Below, one piece after another: positions 34,452 to 45,851 of a stretch of 64,000 bases of DNA. Both the position numbers and the translations under genes were made by a program. Numbering within the stretch: the stretch's first letter is position 1; each line of letters begins with the position of its first letter. This DNA is from Misgurnus anguillicaudatus (lineage: Eukaryota; Chordata; Actinopteri; Cypriniformes; Cobitidae): the NCBI RefSeq assembly GCF_027580225.2, contig NC_073360.2, positions 10,842,501 through 10,906,500 of the forward strand, written 5' to 3'. The notes under the pieces were generated by a model. It had not been told where the DNA came from, searched no databases, and worked only from the letters and a program-made list of their open reading frames with translations.

Positions 34452-34882
34452 GAAGGGACACTCAACTTTTTTGAAAATATGCTCATTTTCCAGCTCCTCT
34501 AGAGTTAAACATTTGATTTTTTACTGTACACAGTGCCCGAAAATAGTCCCCTACTATTGCAAGTTACCAAGGGGACTATTTTCAGACACAACGTAATATC
34601 ATTGCGCCTGCTGCAGTCATTTTACTGACCATGATTATTACGCCAAAATGAGAGTATAGTTCCTAGACATATCGGCCTAGAAAATCACAACTTTACATTT
34701 TCTGTCGGTCTTAGTACACGATGTAACTAGAGAAAAGTCAAGTATTAAATAGGAAAAATATTTTTTAGTGCAATGCTAATGGTCTAATCAGATTCAGTGG
34801 ATTATGCTAAGCTATGCTAAAAGAGATCAGCTGAATGGATTCCAAAACAGGGAGCTGGAAAATGAGCATATTTAAAAAAAAA
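34452..34882. mobile_element. Shorter copy of the 13993-14956 element
   Basis: GAAGGGACACTCAACTTTTT, AGCTCCTCTAGAGTTAAACA and, on the right, GAGATCAGCTGAATGGATTC with GGAGCTGGAAAATGAGCATA match the 13993 element. The left inner arm is deleted or replaced (ACAGTGCCCGAAAATAGTCC). It abuts the satellite array. Confidence 0.65.
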
Positions 34883-34884
34883 GA

Positions 34885-37800
34885 CATAAAAGAAAATAGC
34901 TGCAACATTCATAGCGTTTTTGTTTTATTTATTGAAGGTGCCATAGTAAAATATGTGACGTAAGCGAAAATTGCCGCAAATTTGTTGCATTTTAGTTTTA
35001 TTCATCGTAAGGTGCCATAGTTAAATATGAGACCATAGAGAAAATAGCCACAAATTCGTTGTGTTGGTTTATTTGTTGTAGGTGCCATAGTTGAATATGA
35101 AACGTAAAAGAAAATAGCTGCAACATTTATATGTTGTTTGTTGTGGTTTATGGACTTGTGTCTACAATAAAGCTTTATATATATATATAGAGAGAGAGTT
35201 TTTGTTTTATTTATTGAAGGTGCGTAGTTGAATATGAGACGTAAGAGGAAATTGCCGCAAATTCGTAGTGTTTTTGTTTTATTCATTGTAAGGTGCCATA
35301 GTTAAATATGAGACAATAGAGAAAATGTCAACAAATTTGTTGCGTTTTGTTTTATTTATTGAAGGTGCCATAGTTAAATATGTGACGTAAGAGGAAATTG
35401 CCGCAAATTTGTTGCATTTTAGTTTTATTAATTGTAAGGTGCCATAGGTAAATATGAGACCATAGAGAAAATAGCCACAAATTTGTTGCGTTTTTGTTTT
35501 ATTTGTTGTAGGTGCCATAGTTGTAGTTAAATATGAAACGTAAAAGAAAATAGCTGCAACTTTCATAGCGTTTTTGTTTTATTCGCTGTAAGTGCCATAG
35601 TTGAATATGAGACCTAAGAGGAAATTGCCGCAAATTCGTAGCGTTTTTGTTTTATTCATTGTAAGGTGCCATATTTATATATGAGACAATAGAGAAAATG
35701 GCAACAAATTTGTTGCGTTTTGTTTTATTTATTGAAGGTGGCATAGTTAAATGTAACGTAAGAGGAAATTGCTGCAAATTTCTTGCATTTTAGTTTTATT
35801 CATTAAAAGGTGCCATAGATAAATATGAGACCATAGAGAAAATAGCAACAAATTTGTTGCGTTTTATATTTATTAAAGGAGCCATAGTTGAATATGAGAC
35901 CTAAGAGGAAATTGCCACAAATTCGTAGCATTTTTGTTTTATTCACTGTAAGTGCCATAGTTAGATATGTAACGTAAGAGGAAATTGCCGCAAATTTGTT
36001 GCATTTTAGTTTTATTAATTGTAAGGTGCCATAGGTAAATATGAGACCATAGAGAAAATAGCCACAAATTTGTTGCGTTTTTGTTTTATTTGTTGTAGGT
36101 GCCATAGTTGTAGTTAAATATGAGACGTAAAAAATAGCTGCAACTTTCATAGCGTTTTTGTTTTATTCGCTGTAAGTGCCATAGTTGAATATGAGACCTA
36201 AGAGGAAATTGCCGCAAATTCCTAGCGTTTTTGTTTTATTCACTGTAAGTGCCATAGTTAAATATGTGACGTAAGAGGAAATTGCCGCAAATTTGTTGCA
36301 TTTTAGTTTTATTAATTGTAAGGTGCCATAGGTAAATATGAGACCATAGAGAAAATAGCCACAAATTTGTTGCGTTTTTGTTTTATTTGTTGTAGGTGCC
36401 ATAGTTGTAGTTAAATATGAGACGTAAAAAATAGCTGCAACTTTCATAGCGTTTTTGTTTTATTCGCTGTAAGTGCCATAGTTGAATATGAGACCTAAGA
36501 GGAAATTGCCGCAAATTCGTAGCGTTTTTGTTTTATTCATTGTAAGGTGCCATAGTTTAATATGAGACAATAGAGAAAATGGCAACAAATTTGTTGCGTT
36601 TTGTTTTATTTATTGAAGGTGGCATAGTTAAATGTAACGTAAGAGAAAATTGCTGCAAATTTCTTGCATTTTAGTTTTATTCATTAAAAGGTGCCATAGA
36701 TAAATATGAGACCATAGAGAAAATAGCCACAAATTTGTTGCGTTTTTGTTTTATTTGTTGTAGGTGCCATAGTTGTAGTTGAATATGAGACGGGAAAAAT
36801 AAGCTGCAATATTCATAGCGTTTTTGTTTTATTTATTAAAGGAGCCATAGTTGAATATGTGACGTAAGAGGAAATTGCCGCAAATTTGTTGCATTTTAGT
36901 TTTATTCATCGTAAGGTGCCATAGTTAAATATGAGACCATAGAGAAAATAGCCACAAATTCGTTGCGTTTTTGTTTTATTTGTTGTAGGTGCCATAGTTG
37001 TAGTTAAATATGAGACGTAAAAAATAGCTGCAACTTTCATAGCGTTTTTGTTTTATTCGCTGTAAGTGCCATACTTGAATATGAGACGTAAGAGGAAATT
37101 GCCGCAAATTCGTAGCGTTTTTGTTTTATTCATTGTAAGGTGCCATAGTTAAATATGAGACAATAGAGAAAATGTCAACAAATTTGTTGCATTTTGTTTT
37201 ATTTATTGAAGGTGCCATAGTTAAATATGTAACGTAAGAGAAAATTGCTGCAAATTTCTTGCATTTTAGTTTTATTCATTAAAAGGTGCCATAGATAAAT
37301 ATGAGACCATAGAGAAAATAGCCATAAATTTGTTGCGTTTTTGTTTTATTTGTTGTAGGTGCCATAGTTGTAGTTGAATATGAGATGAGGAAAAAAGCTG
37401 CAACATTCATAGCGTTTTTGTTTTATTTATTAAAGGAGCCATAGTTGAATATGAGACGTAAGAGGAAATTGCCGCAAATTACTAGCGTTTTTGTTTTATT
37501 CGCTGTAAGTGCCATAGTTAAATATGTGACGTAAGAGGAAATTGCCGCAAATTTGTTGCATTTTAGTTTTATTCATCGTAAGGTGCCATAGTTAAATATG
37601 AGACCATAGAGAAAATAGCCACAAATTCGTTGCGTTTTTGTTTTATTTGTTGTAGGTGCCATAGTTGTAGTTAAATATGAGACGTAAAAAATAGCTGCAA
37701 CTTTCATAGCGTTTTTGTTTTATTCGCTCTAAGTGCCATAGTTGAATATGAGACGTAAGAGGAAATTGCCGCAAATTCCTAGCGTTTTTGTTTTATTCGC

Positions 37801-38330
37801 TGTAAGTGCCATAGTTTAATATGTGACGTAAGAGGAAATTGCCGCAAATTTGTTGCATTTTAGTTTTATTAATTGTAAGGTGCCATAGGTAAATATGAGA
37901 CCATAGGGAAAATAGCCACAAATTCGTTGCGTTTTTGTTTTATTTGTTGTAGGTGCCATAGTTGTAGTTAAATATGAGACATAAAAAATAGCTGCAACTT
38001 TCATAGCGTTTTTGTTTAATTCGCTGTAAGTGCCATAGTTGAATATGAGACGTAAGAGGAAATTGCCGCAAATTCGTAGCGTTTTTGTTTTATTCATTGT
38101 AAGGTGCCATAGTTAAATATGAGACAATAGAGAAAATGGCAACAAATTTGTTGCATTTTGTTTTATTTATTGAAGGTGCCATAGTTAAATATGTAACGTA
38201 AGAGAAAATTGCCACAAATTTGTTGCATTTTAGTTTTATTAATTGTAAGGTGCCATAGGTAAATATGTGACGTGAAAGAAAATAGCAGCTAAATTCATTG
38301 TGTGTTTTTTTTTGTAGGTACGATTCTTGA
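34885..38330. repeat. Satellite array, about 74-bp monomers with 4-monomer higher-order units
   Basis: About 46 monomers of 70-77 bp, each with the core GTGCCATAG, AATATGAGAC, AAATTGCCGCAAATT and GTTTTTGTTTTATT. Monomer types recur in a set order: a GTGACGTAAGAGG type, an ACCATAGAGAAAATAGCC type, a GACGTAAAAAATAGCTGC type (preceded by TTGTAGTT) and a GACCTAAGAGG type. The third type appears at about 36117, 36417, 37017, 37677 and 37977, spacings of about 300, 600, 660 and 300 bp. The minus-strand open frames across it are by-products of the repeat. Confidence 0.93.
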
Positions 38331-38519
38331 ATATGAGACATACGAAAACGTAGCAACAACCTTCATTGCGGTTTTTAGTTGTAGGTACCATAGATGAAGA
38401 CAAGATGTTTGTCCAGAAAGTGGCAAAGATGCTGCACACCAAGATATAAATATTTATTGCATCTTTTTTAGTTATAGGTACAACAGTTGAATACGAGATG
38501 TCTGTCTAGAAAGTGGCAT

Positions 38520-40100
38520 AGAGGGCTGCACACCATAATGTCTTCATGAAGGGTGTCAGAGTAATTAGACGCCTAATGAGAGGACTGAGAGCTGCCGTGT
38601 TCAACGCTCATCCATTCAAGTGTCTAAGAGGAATTAATTAACCATATGCTTGCTAATGTCTTCAGTCCATTTTGTGATGGATTGGCAAGAATCATTTCTT
38701 AAGCCAGGACAGCCCTGTCCTCATAGATCACAACATCATCCTTTTTTTCTGACATGGGATGAAGAATATTTGGTATTTATAGAGCGTATGGTCTATTTGA
38801 TTGTTTTTCGCTTCTTGGGAGGTCTTGTAGAGGTTTGAAGCACAGAAGTGGAGAGGTAATGAGCCTTGTGTTTTTTTAGACAGAAGCAGTAGTTGGTTCA
38901 GGCTTTCTGCTTTCTAATTGGCTTGCACAAATCTGCCAAAATATTCTGCCAAAGTAAAGATCGCAGGGACATTGTGCGTCCAGGCTTGGACTTGCATTTC
39001 CGCACGGCTGCCGTTTTACTCTCAACAGGTCGTGGGGTCTTTTCACTTGCCGTTCCGGCGGGACCCTCATTAAAAAACACCGAGCTTAGACAGCTGAGAG
39101 AGAAGAAAACAGTGAGTTTGGATGATGGAAGAGTTTGGGCCAGGCAGAGAAACATATTTCATAAGCTGGACCCTTCCCAACGCACTCTGGAAATCACAGA
39201 TACCAGGGTAGGAAGGAAATAAATCATAATGATGTGCCATGGTGGGGGGTAGCCACGATGTGTGAGGCATTTTACATCAGAGTCGGATGGGAAAAGTTGC
39301 AAAGGGGCCAGATGGAAGATGGGACTGTGAAGGAGCAATTATTTGAAGGTTTTGGAACGGTATCCCGTTGCCCATGCGCCGACTGCTCACCTATCAATAG
39401 TGGGCCACAAATCAACTAGTAGTTGAGCGAGAAGTCCAGCCATCTGTCTCGTAGCGGCTTAGTACAGGTGGGGGCAGAGGCACGTGGTTTTTTGCATTTA
39501 TATTGTCTCTCAAGACAGCCACGACTTTTTATCACCTCCACAAATGCTCCCTCGCAAAGTAACGGCAACGTTCAGCCATTTCTTTGAGTATCTGTCGGAA
39601 CGCAATCAACAAAACGCCCGCCCTGCAATTTTCCAAATGGCTATTGATTGAGTAAAGAGGATGGTTGCTTTCATCCGCAGTGGCAACGTCTGTCAAAAGC
39701 TTCAGACCACATTTTTACCATTTAGTAAATGGGCCGGTTCCATGTAGCATTGGCTTTAATTAATAGGCAAGCATGCGAAAGGATGCAAAGCAGAAATCTT
39801 CATTTATCACCACCGGTCGGTAGTTTATCAGCTATGTGCAAGCTTTTAAAAGTGCCAGTTTGATTCTTGTAGTTAAGCTAGAGCAAGCACATCTTTGCAG
39901 AATCTAAAGGATCATTGATTTTAAAACATGTAAAGCATGAGGATATCAAACCAAAGGCCCAGTGAAGCAATTAGTTAACCCTTTTTTATGAATTCAAGTG
40001 TAGGTTTCTTATTTTAAACAGTGCTTTAACCGATGAGTTTCCTGCTTAGGGACAGTTTGTGGTTTTTATTATGAATTACTACCATCATAATCCCATTTTA
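38520..40100. other. Intron stretch with nothing recognised
   Basis: No repeat ends or exon-like frame are supported here. Its composition is less AT-biased than its surroundings in places (38880-39200), but the open frames there lack any recognisable protein. Confidence 0.4.
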
Positions 40101-40104
40101 CCAA

Positions 40105-40907
40105 AAGAGGGTATGCACGTGATGTCACCTTCGGCGAAAGGGACTGCGGTTACGCCCATTGAGTGGCAAAAAACAGCGGCAGAATTTGTGTACGGTGTGA
40201 AATCAGCAAAAACACGCGTCTAAATGGGAACAAGCTGTTGTGCGATAGACTGTACTATCTGATTTAACAAAAATTCGGAGCTATCGTTTTACAGACTGCC
40301 AAAAAAACACCGAAAGGAGAAATAAATAGATTGTTCATGCCAACGTTCACAGACCACAGGTGGGTTGAAAAGTTGCTAGGGTCACTATCAAGCAGAGGTT
40401 TTATTTTCTACTTAAACTTATTTTTTCAAGTATTTGTATTTTATCCGTGTTTTTCTTTGGAAAACACATTCCAAATCACATTATCATAATTTTTACTCTA
40501 TTATACATTTCATAAATACAAGTTTTGTTTTACATTTAATATGTAAGTACATTAACATACTTTTACTCAAGTAAAAGTACACAATTTTTATGTAATTAGT
40601 TATTAAATAAATTTTAATATGCAATATAAAAGAATACACGGTATGATTACATGCTTTAGAATGTAGTGAGGTAAAATTTTTCCCATTACAAACACTCTAA
40701 TAAAGCACAGATGCTTGAAAATGTAACTAATGTAACTAAGTATTGTCCACCTCTGCTATCAATCCAACTAAATTCAATTTAAACTGATAATAGTCAGTTT
40801 TACTGCCATTTTCGCAGCAGCCGCTATGAAAGCCATCCATTTTGTTGAACGTTTGCCACTCAACAGGGTGAGTCACGTGGAAAAGTGACGTCAATGCATA
40901 CCCTCTT
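40105..40907. mobile_element. TIR element carrying a THAP-domain relic
   Basis: Ends AAGAGGGTATGCACGTGATG and CGTCAATGCATACCCTCTT are inverted, with subterminal GTCAC/GTGAC. It is 803 bp and holds a broken THAP zinc-finger coding piece near the left end. A further short element sits inside at about 40393-40758 (ends GCAGAGGT / CACCTCTGC flanked by TATCAA). Confidence 0.7.
40224..40325 (+). pseudogene. THAP-type zinc finger fragment, two in-frame stops
   Basis: From ATG 40224 the frame reads MGTSCCAIDCT, a TGA after one more residue, then FNKNSELSFYRLPKK and a TAA. The Cys-x4-Cys start and the LSFYRLPK block are the first half of the C2CH THAP DNA-binding domain found in P-element-like and other transposases and host THAP proteins. 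The downstream Cys-x2-His half is not recognisable. Stops and truncation make it a relic. Given the terminal repeats around it, a transposase origin is more likely than a host THAP gene. Confidence 0.65.
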
Positions 40908-41640
40908 CACTATACTATTGAACAGCATCAATCGGCCATTATGTTTTTTCATTAGTACGCTTATTAGTTTATTTTTTGCATAAATACTAGTGTTTTATCT
41001 TATTTAGCTTTTAATGTTTTAATGTGTTTTATGCCATAATAATGAAATATATAACATACAATCGATTATAATTTTATAATTACAACTATACAAATAATTA
41101 CTGTGAAAGTAGATTGACAAAACATAAAATTAATGATAAAATGGGTAAATAATTCAGTCCAATTCAATTATTTTTTTAAAATATAGCGCTTTTCACAATT
41201 TTTATGTTGCAAAGCAGCTTTACATTTATTAGAGGATATAAAAATGAAGAAATAACATATGTCCTTTTCATTATAAAAGCTTCATGATTTAAGATTTATT
41301 ATAAAACGGTCAGTTCCAATCCTTGATTCTGATTGGTCAATAGGTGTGCTTTATTCATGATAAAACACTGCTATGACCGCTTCACCCAACGGTTCTATTT
41401 AATATCACTGCGCTCTTAGCAACACCCTTAGCAACACATAAACATATAATGAGACAAAGTCTGAGAACAGTTTGTTGTTTTTATTTGAGTTTTTATGTTG
41501 TTGTTCGCAGTCAGGGACTATTTTTTCTAGCGGAAGGAATGCTTTTATTGATTTAACTTCATGAAAGTTGCACTAATATTTTGTTTTACTTTAATATTAA
41601 TAAACTTTAATATTAATATTTAATAAAACCGTTTTATAAA

Positions 41641-41787
41641 AGCAATAAGGTACTTGAGGCAAGTGCTGTATCGTGAATAAGTAACGGCTGAAGGGGTTGC
41701 AGGCACTCCGCTTCGCGTCGTGCCTAACAACGCCCTTCAGCCGTTACTTATTCACGATACAGCACTTGCCTCAAGTACCTTATTGCT
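41641..41787. repeat. 55-bp perfect inverted repeat (hairpin)
   Basis: 41641-41695 (AGCAATAAGGTACTTGAGGC ...) and 41733-41787 are exact reverse complements over 55 bp. The 37-nt loop itself has a 6-bp inner stem AGGCAC/GTGCCT around a CCGCTTCGCG tip. It is probably the end of a foldback or MITE-type repeat. No coding sequence. Confidence 0.95.
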
Positions 41788-42519
41788 TACATATAAAGAA
41801 ATGTTTACATCTCAGGGGCTGTGACATTTCAGCTTTTAGTCTAGTTTTTAAAAAAATTATCTCAGTTCTGTCTTTTAGTTCATTTGAGGTAATCTATGTT
41901 GCAATTATTAAAAAATTATGAATTATCATGTTTTAGATGCATGTCAATTATTTCATATTACACAGAAAAGCATTTACTACCCAAATTATTAATGAAAAAG
42001 TTTGTACAACAGTTTACATAAAATGTCTTGAAACAAATACCAGTCTATCACAAAAATAATAAGATAATAGAATAATTGAGATAAGCAATTCCAGTATGGG
42101 TATGGCGTTTTTAGTCAAATTAAAATATAATTTTTTTCTTTAAAAACATATGTGTTCATGTTACTCATGTTTTCTATTTTAGACAAGGATAATACACGTG
42201 TTATGGATGTGACAAAAAGAAAACAACTGTAGGAATTCTGTAAATTAAAATGCACAAACCAGAACAATAATACCCAACAAATGGAGAAGTGACAGCTCGT
42301 CAAACAACAAATGATATCTGTTTCATTTTAAATTTTAATTTATGAGGAACAGCATTATGGATGTGACATTTTTTGCTATGGACGTGCAATTCTGAAAACT
42401 GTACTTGCTTTCAGAATGAAAATTATTTGAAAAAACTTAAGCAAGAGCTCACATTGGTGAGCTCTTGTTTAATGATGCCATCAAATATTGACATCTGTGA
42501 TATCAGTATGGTTAAAAAC

Positions 42520-43092
42520 TAGAGATGCACTGATATACCAACAATCGGACGATAGTTTAAAAACAGCTGATAATCATGGCCGATATATCCTGTCGATAAT
42601 GTGTATAGAAAATGTAAAGGAAAATTATAGTTTAATATTAAAGGAACAGTATGTAAGAAATGTATATCAATGAATCATAAAATGACCCTGATATGTCACT
42701 AGACATTAAGAAATCATTTTCATTTCAAATACTTATATCACTCACAACAGTGGTCTGGCCAGGATAATGTCATTATAAAAGTGGAGTTGCATCCCTCAAT
42801 TGATGTTGATGTTGTCATGTTGTGTATTGGCCACCAGTTGTGTGATTGTAGTACCAGTTTTAGCCACAAGTTTTGTGATTGCAATACCAGTTTTGGCCAC
42901 AATCCTACATATTGTTCCTTTAATGGTCATTATATGAATGAGTAACATTCAGAAAATGTTATCTTCAGAATTCGGTTAATGCAAGTTGATATAACCACCA
43001 AACTATTGGTATAAGCATCGGTATTGGCAGATATCAGTCTGAATAATCGTCTTATCGTATCAGTGAAAAAATGTATTATCAGTGCATCTCTA
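42520..43092. mobile_element. hAT-like element with 8-bp target duplication, carrying a nested MITE
   Basis: TAGAGATGCACTGATA at the left is mirrored at the right by TATCAGTGCATCTCTA. The flanks are TTAAAAAC (42512-42519) and TTAAAAAA (43093-43100), an 8-bp duplication with one mismatch. The inner arms (ATCGGACGATAG, CGATATATCC) are also partly mirrored. No transposase. Confidence 0.8.
42637..42923. mobile_element. Nested 287-bp MITE, TTAAAGGAACAGTATG TIR
   Basis: Left TTAAAGGAACAGTATGTAAG and right CTACATATTGTTCCTTTAA are inverted. It lies wholly inside the hAT-like element. The inner right part has a doubled TAGTACCAGTTTTAGCCACA / CAATACCAGTTTTGGCCACA. Confidence 0.75.
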
Positions 43093-44592
43093 TTAAAAAA
43101 AAAAAAAGTTTTGTAAAGTTGACATTTGCCCGGAATTACTCAAATATTTCCAATTACGGTGGATTGGTGGTCATTTGTTACATTGTTATTGGGATAGTGT
43201 TTTGTAAAAACTTGAGGCATTGCTGTATAAAACCTTCCTATGGTTTTGTATTGTTGTTATTGTTTTATCAGAGCGATGGCAGAATGTTACTAGTGCTTTG
43301 CGTCACACAAAAATCAAGATTGATTTGATCTCTTATAATTATGTGAGCTATATGTTACTTTCGCAAATATTTTGACAAAACAATAAATCATTCATTTAGA
43401 CCTTCCCTCGCCCTTATGGAGACAAGATATTTGCCACGGCGGAAAACAAATACATTTTCTCCTCGCTGTGATATTGAGTGGAGCGGAAAAGTCATTTTTA
43501 GCTCCGAATTCTCACTACAGGTTGTCAAGAGAGGGTGGCAGAGAAAGGCACTTGTGCAATTTGAAACCAGCTCTGTACTTATAAAGGAGAAATGAGGAGT
43601 CACGTAGGGAGAGAAATGGACCATGGGAAAGAGACAAGCTTGAAATCATTTGTTTTATCTATTTTGACACAACTCGTAGTCCACCGTAGTTCATGTCGAC
43701 AGCACTTGTCTTTATAAAGCACGACTATGTCCGACTTTGCATACTAGCCGGACTATATAGTATGCATGATTAAAATTAAATCATCCCAAATCAGGGTGCA
43801 TACAAAAAGGATTTATGAAAAATTGCACAGTTAATTTTCCCAACACTAATTCAATTATACTGCATTCTCAAAAATAAAGGCTTGTGTGATCACCATTGAC
43901 ATACAGATTTTAGCGCATTGCCTAAATAATTGAGACGCAGCCCGTATTCTAATTATGCAATCTTTAATTGTATTTCGACGTTGTACATAGAAATTCAATT
44001 GAAACCACACACGAATGAACTCTTTGGCCTTTGTTGGCATTTTATCTGCTGACTGAAGACTTCTAGAACAAGGTTTTGCCTGGCTAAGCTGGTCTTGACC
44101 ATTCTCATCCTGGTGATCCATCATGCCCGGCCCCTCCTCCCCTATACACTGCGCCATCACCGTTCACCCCTATAGATGCTTCTTTTGTTGACCTTGTGAA
44201 ATATCACCATGTCTTCCGGTGTAACTCACGCATTCATCCAAAGCTCTACTTGTGTTCGTGCTGACTTGATCATTTCCTTGTCCTCTATCCGCAGGGGGGT
44301 ATTAGTAAGCTAATAGGGATGAAAAGAAAAGTGTTGCCCTGTGGGCTCCGGCTTTTCTGTCTGCTGGTTGTACAAGACTTTTTCTTTGCCCCTAAGGTGG
44401 GGGGTTGTGGTTTTGTTTAGTTCTCGTTCTGCTTTTTTTTTACGGCGCCTTAAGGAAACATTGACTTATTTTTTTTCGTCTTCGTCACAGTTAATTTAGC
44501 TCAAACACATTTAACATACAGACTTCATTTCAACTTTCCAAGATTCCAAATTTCTGTTCCAATGCTGAAATGGTAAATATGCACAGCTGATG

Positions 44593-45290
44593 TTAAAGGA
44601 AAACACCACAGTTTTACAATATTTTACTATGTTCTTACATCAACTTAGACAAATTAATACATACCCATCTTTATTCAATGCGTGCACTTAATCTTTGCAC
44701 AGCGCGTTGTGAATGTATTAGCATTTAGCTTAGCCCCATTCATTCCTTAGGATCCAAACAGGGATGAATTTAGAAGCCACAAGACTGTTACATGAGTTGT
44801 TACAAAAGTAGTGGCACAAAATAAAATGTGGTGATTTTTAAGCCGATAAAAATGAGAACTATATTGTATAGCGGAAGAGCACTTAGTTTGCAGCACTTTG
44901 ACCTCGAGCGCAGTAATATTGATGGAAGTTTAAGCGAGAGGGGGAGGAGTCAGGAGTGATGATGTTACTGCGCCAGAGGTTGAAGTGCTGCAAACTAAGT
45001 GCTCTTCCGCTATACAATATAGTTCTCATTTTCCCCCCTAAAAATCACCACGTGTAACTACTCATGTAACAGTCTTTAAATAGGGAAACATGGAAGTGTT
45101 TGGTGGCTTCTAAATTCATCCCTGTTTGGATCCTAAGGAATGAATGGCGCTAGGCTAAATGCTAACACATTCACGACGCGCTGTGCAAAGATTAAGTGCA
45201 CGGATCGAAAAAAGATCGGCGTGTATTCATTCGTCAAAGTTGAGGTAAGAACATAGTAAAATATTGAAAAACTGTGGTGTCTTCCTTTAA
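44593..45290. mobile_element. 698-bp foldback-like element with long inverted arms
   Basis: Ends TTAAAGGAAAACACCACAGT and CTGTGGTGTCTTCCTTTAA. The arms pair over several hundred bases (GGATCCAAACAGGGATGAAT with ATTCATCCCTGTTTGGATCC; GCACTTAGTTTGCAGCACTT with its mirror). The arms are still highly similar, so the copy is fairly young. No coding capacity. Confidence 0.85.
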
Positions 45291-45686
45291 GTGAGATGCT
45301 ATCAGAGTACCCTAGCAATGGCAAAGCAGCTCTGAGATGACATTTCATTAATGCAGAGCATAAATCTTAACGTTTACTGCTCGCAAACAGTGATATTTTC
45401 TTATGGAAATGCACAATATGATTTAGTTTTTGTCTGACAGTTGTTAGTTGTGGTTCTCTCAGTGCTTATAAGTTGCCAAAGATGAAGATCAAGTCAGAAG
45501 GCATTTGTTTTCACATAGACGTTTTAATTGCCCCACAGCCCCAAGGATGTTAATTTTCAGACGCGGCGTCGATAGTATTCCTCCGTGGATTTAATTTAAT
45601 TACATTAATGTACACCAAGTCACACGTTCAGCGATCGCTACTCCCACGCTCGTAAATTTACCATCTGCCGCTGCTCTTTTCCACAG

Positions 45687-45851
45687 CCATGCACCTCTTC
45701 GGACTCAACTGGCATTTGCAGCCGATGCAGAGGCAAATTTATCAGTTGACGGAGGACAACACAAGTGGCCTGCATCTACCGACAGACCTGGGCTTGCCGC
45801 CATTGGGCAACACGGGTCTGGAGTTCCCGGACCGAGGAAGCAGAGATGATG
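45687..45851 (+). CDS. tenm4: teneurin-4 exon E: end of transmembrane helix and start of extracellular stalk
   Basis: The first two bases complete an Ala codon with the G left by exon D, giving [17 protein letters not shown], the exit of the membrane helix. The stalk follows ([35 protein letters not shown]). [13 protein letters not shown] is diagnostic of teneurins and WHLQPM of teneurin-4. NTS is a possible N-glycosylation site on the extracellular side. Acceptor: ttccacag to 45686; donor: GTATGT at 45852. 165 nt, symmetric phase 1/1, but skipping it would remove the end of the membrane helix. Confidence 0.95.

Larger units (their letters stand above)
20178..45686 (+). other. tenm4: tenm4 intron 4 of the window (25.5 kb)
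   Basis: The intron splits the transmembrane helix. It runs from donor GTAAGT at 20178 to acceptor ttccacag at 45679-45686. It contains the DIRS retrotransposon and its host element, the 3.4-kb satellite, a THAP-domain relic and several MITE nests, listed separately. The segments 29220-31080, 38520-40100 and 43110-44590 show no family I recognise. Confidence 0.85.

Noticed and set aside
34885..38330. CRISPR-like regular repeat
   Set aside because: Monomers are contiguous and diverged with no unique spacers; the context is a vertebrate intron.
34885..38442. Minus-strand open frames of 67-115 residues with shared text such as NKTKTQQICGYF
   Set aside because: They are translations of the satellite monomers; repeated wording follows the repeat period, with no start context or family likeness.
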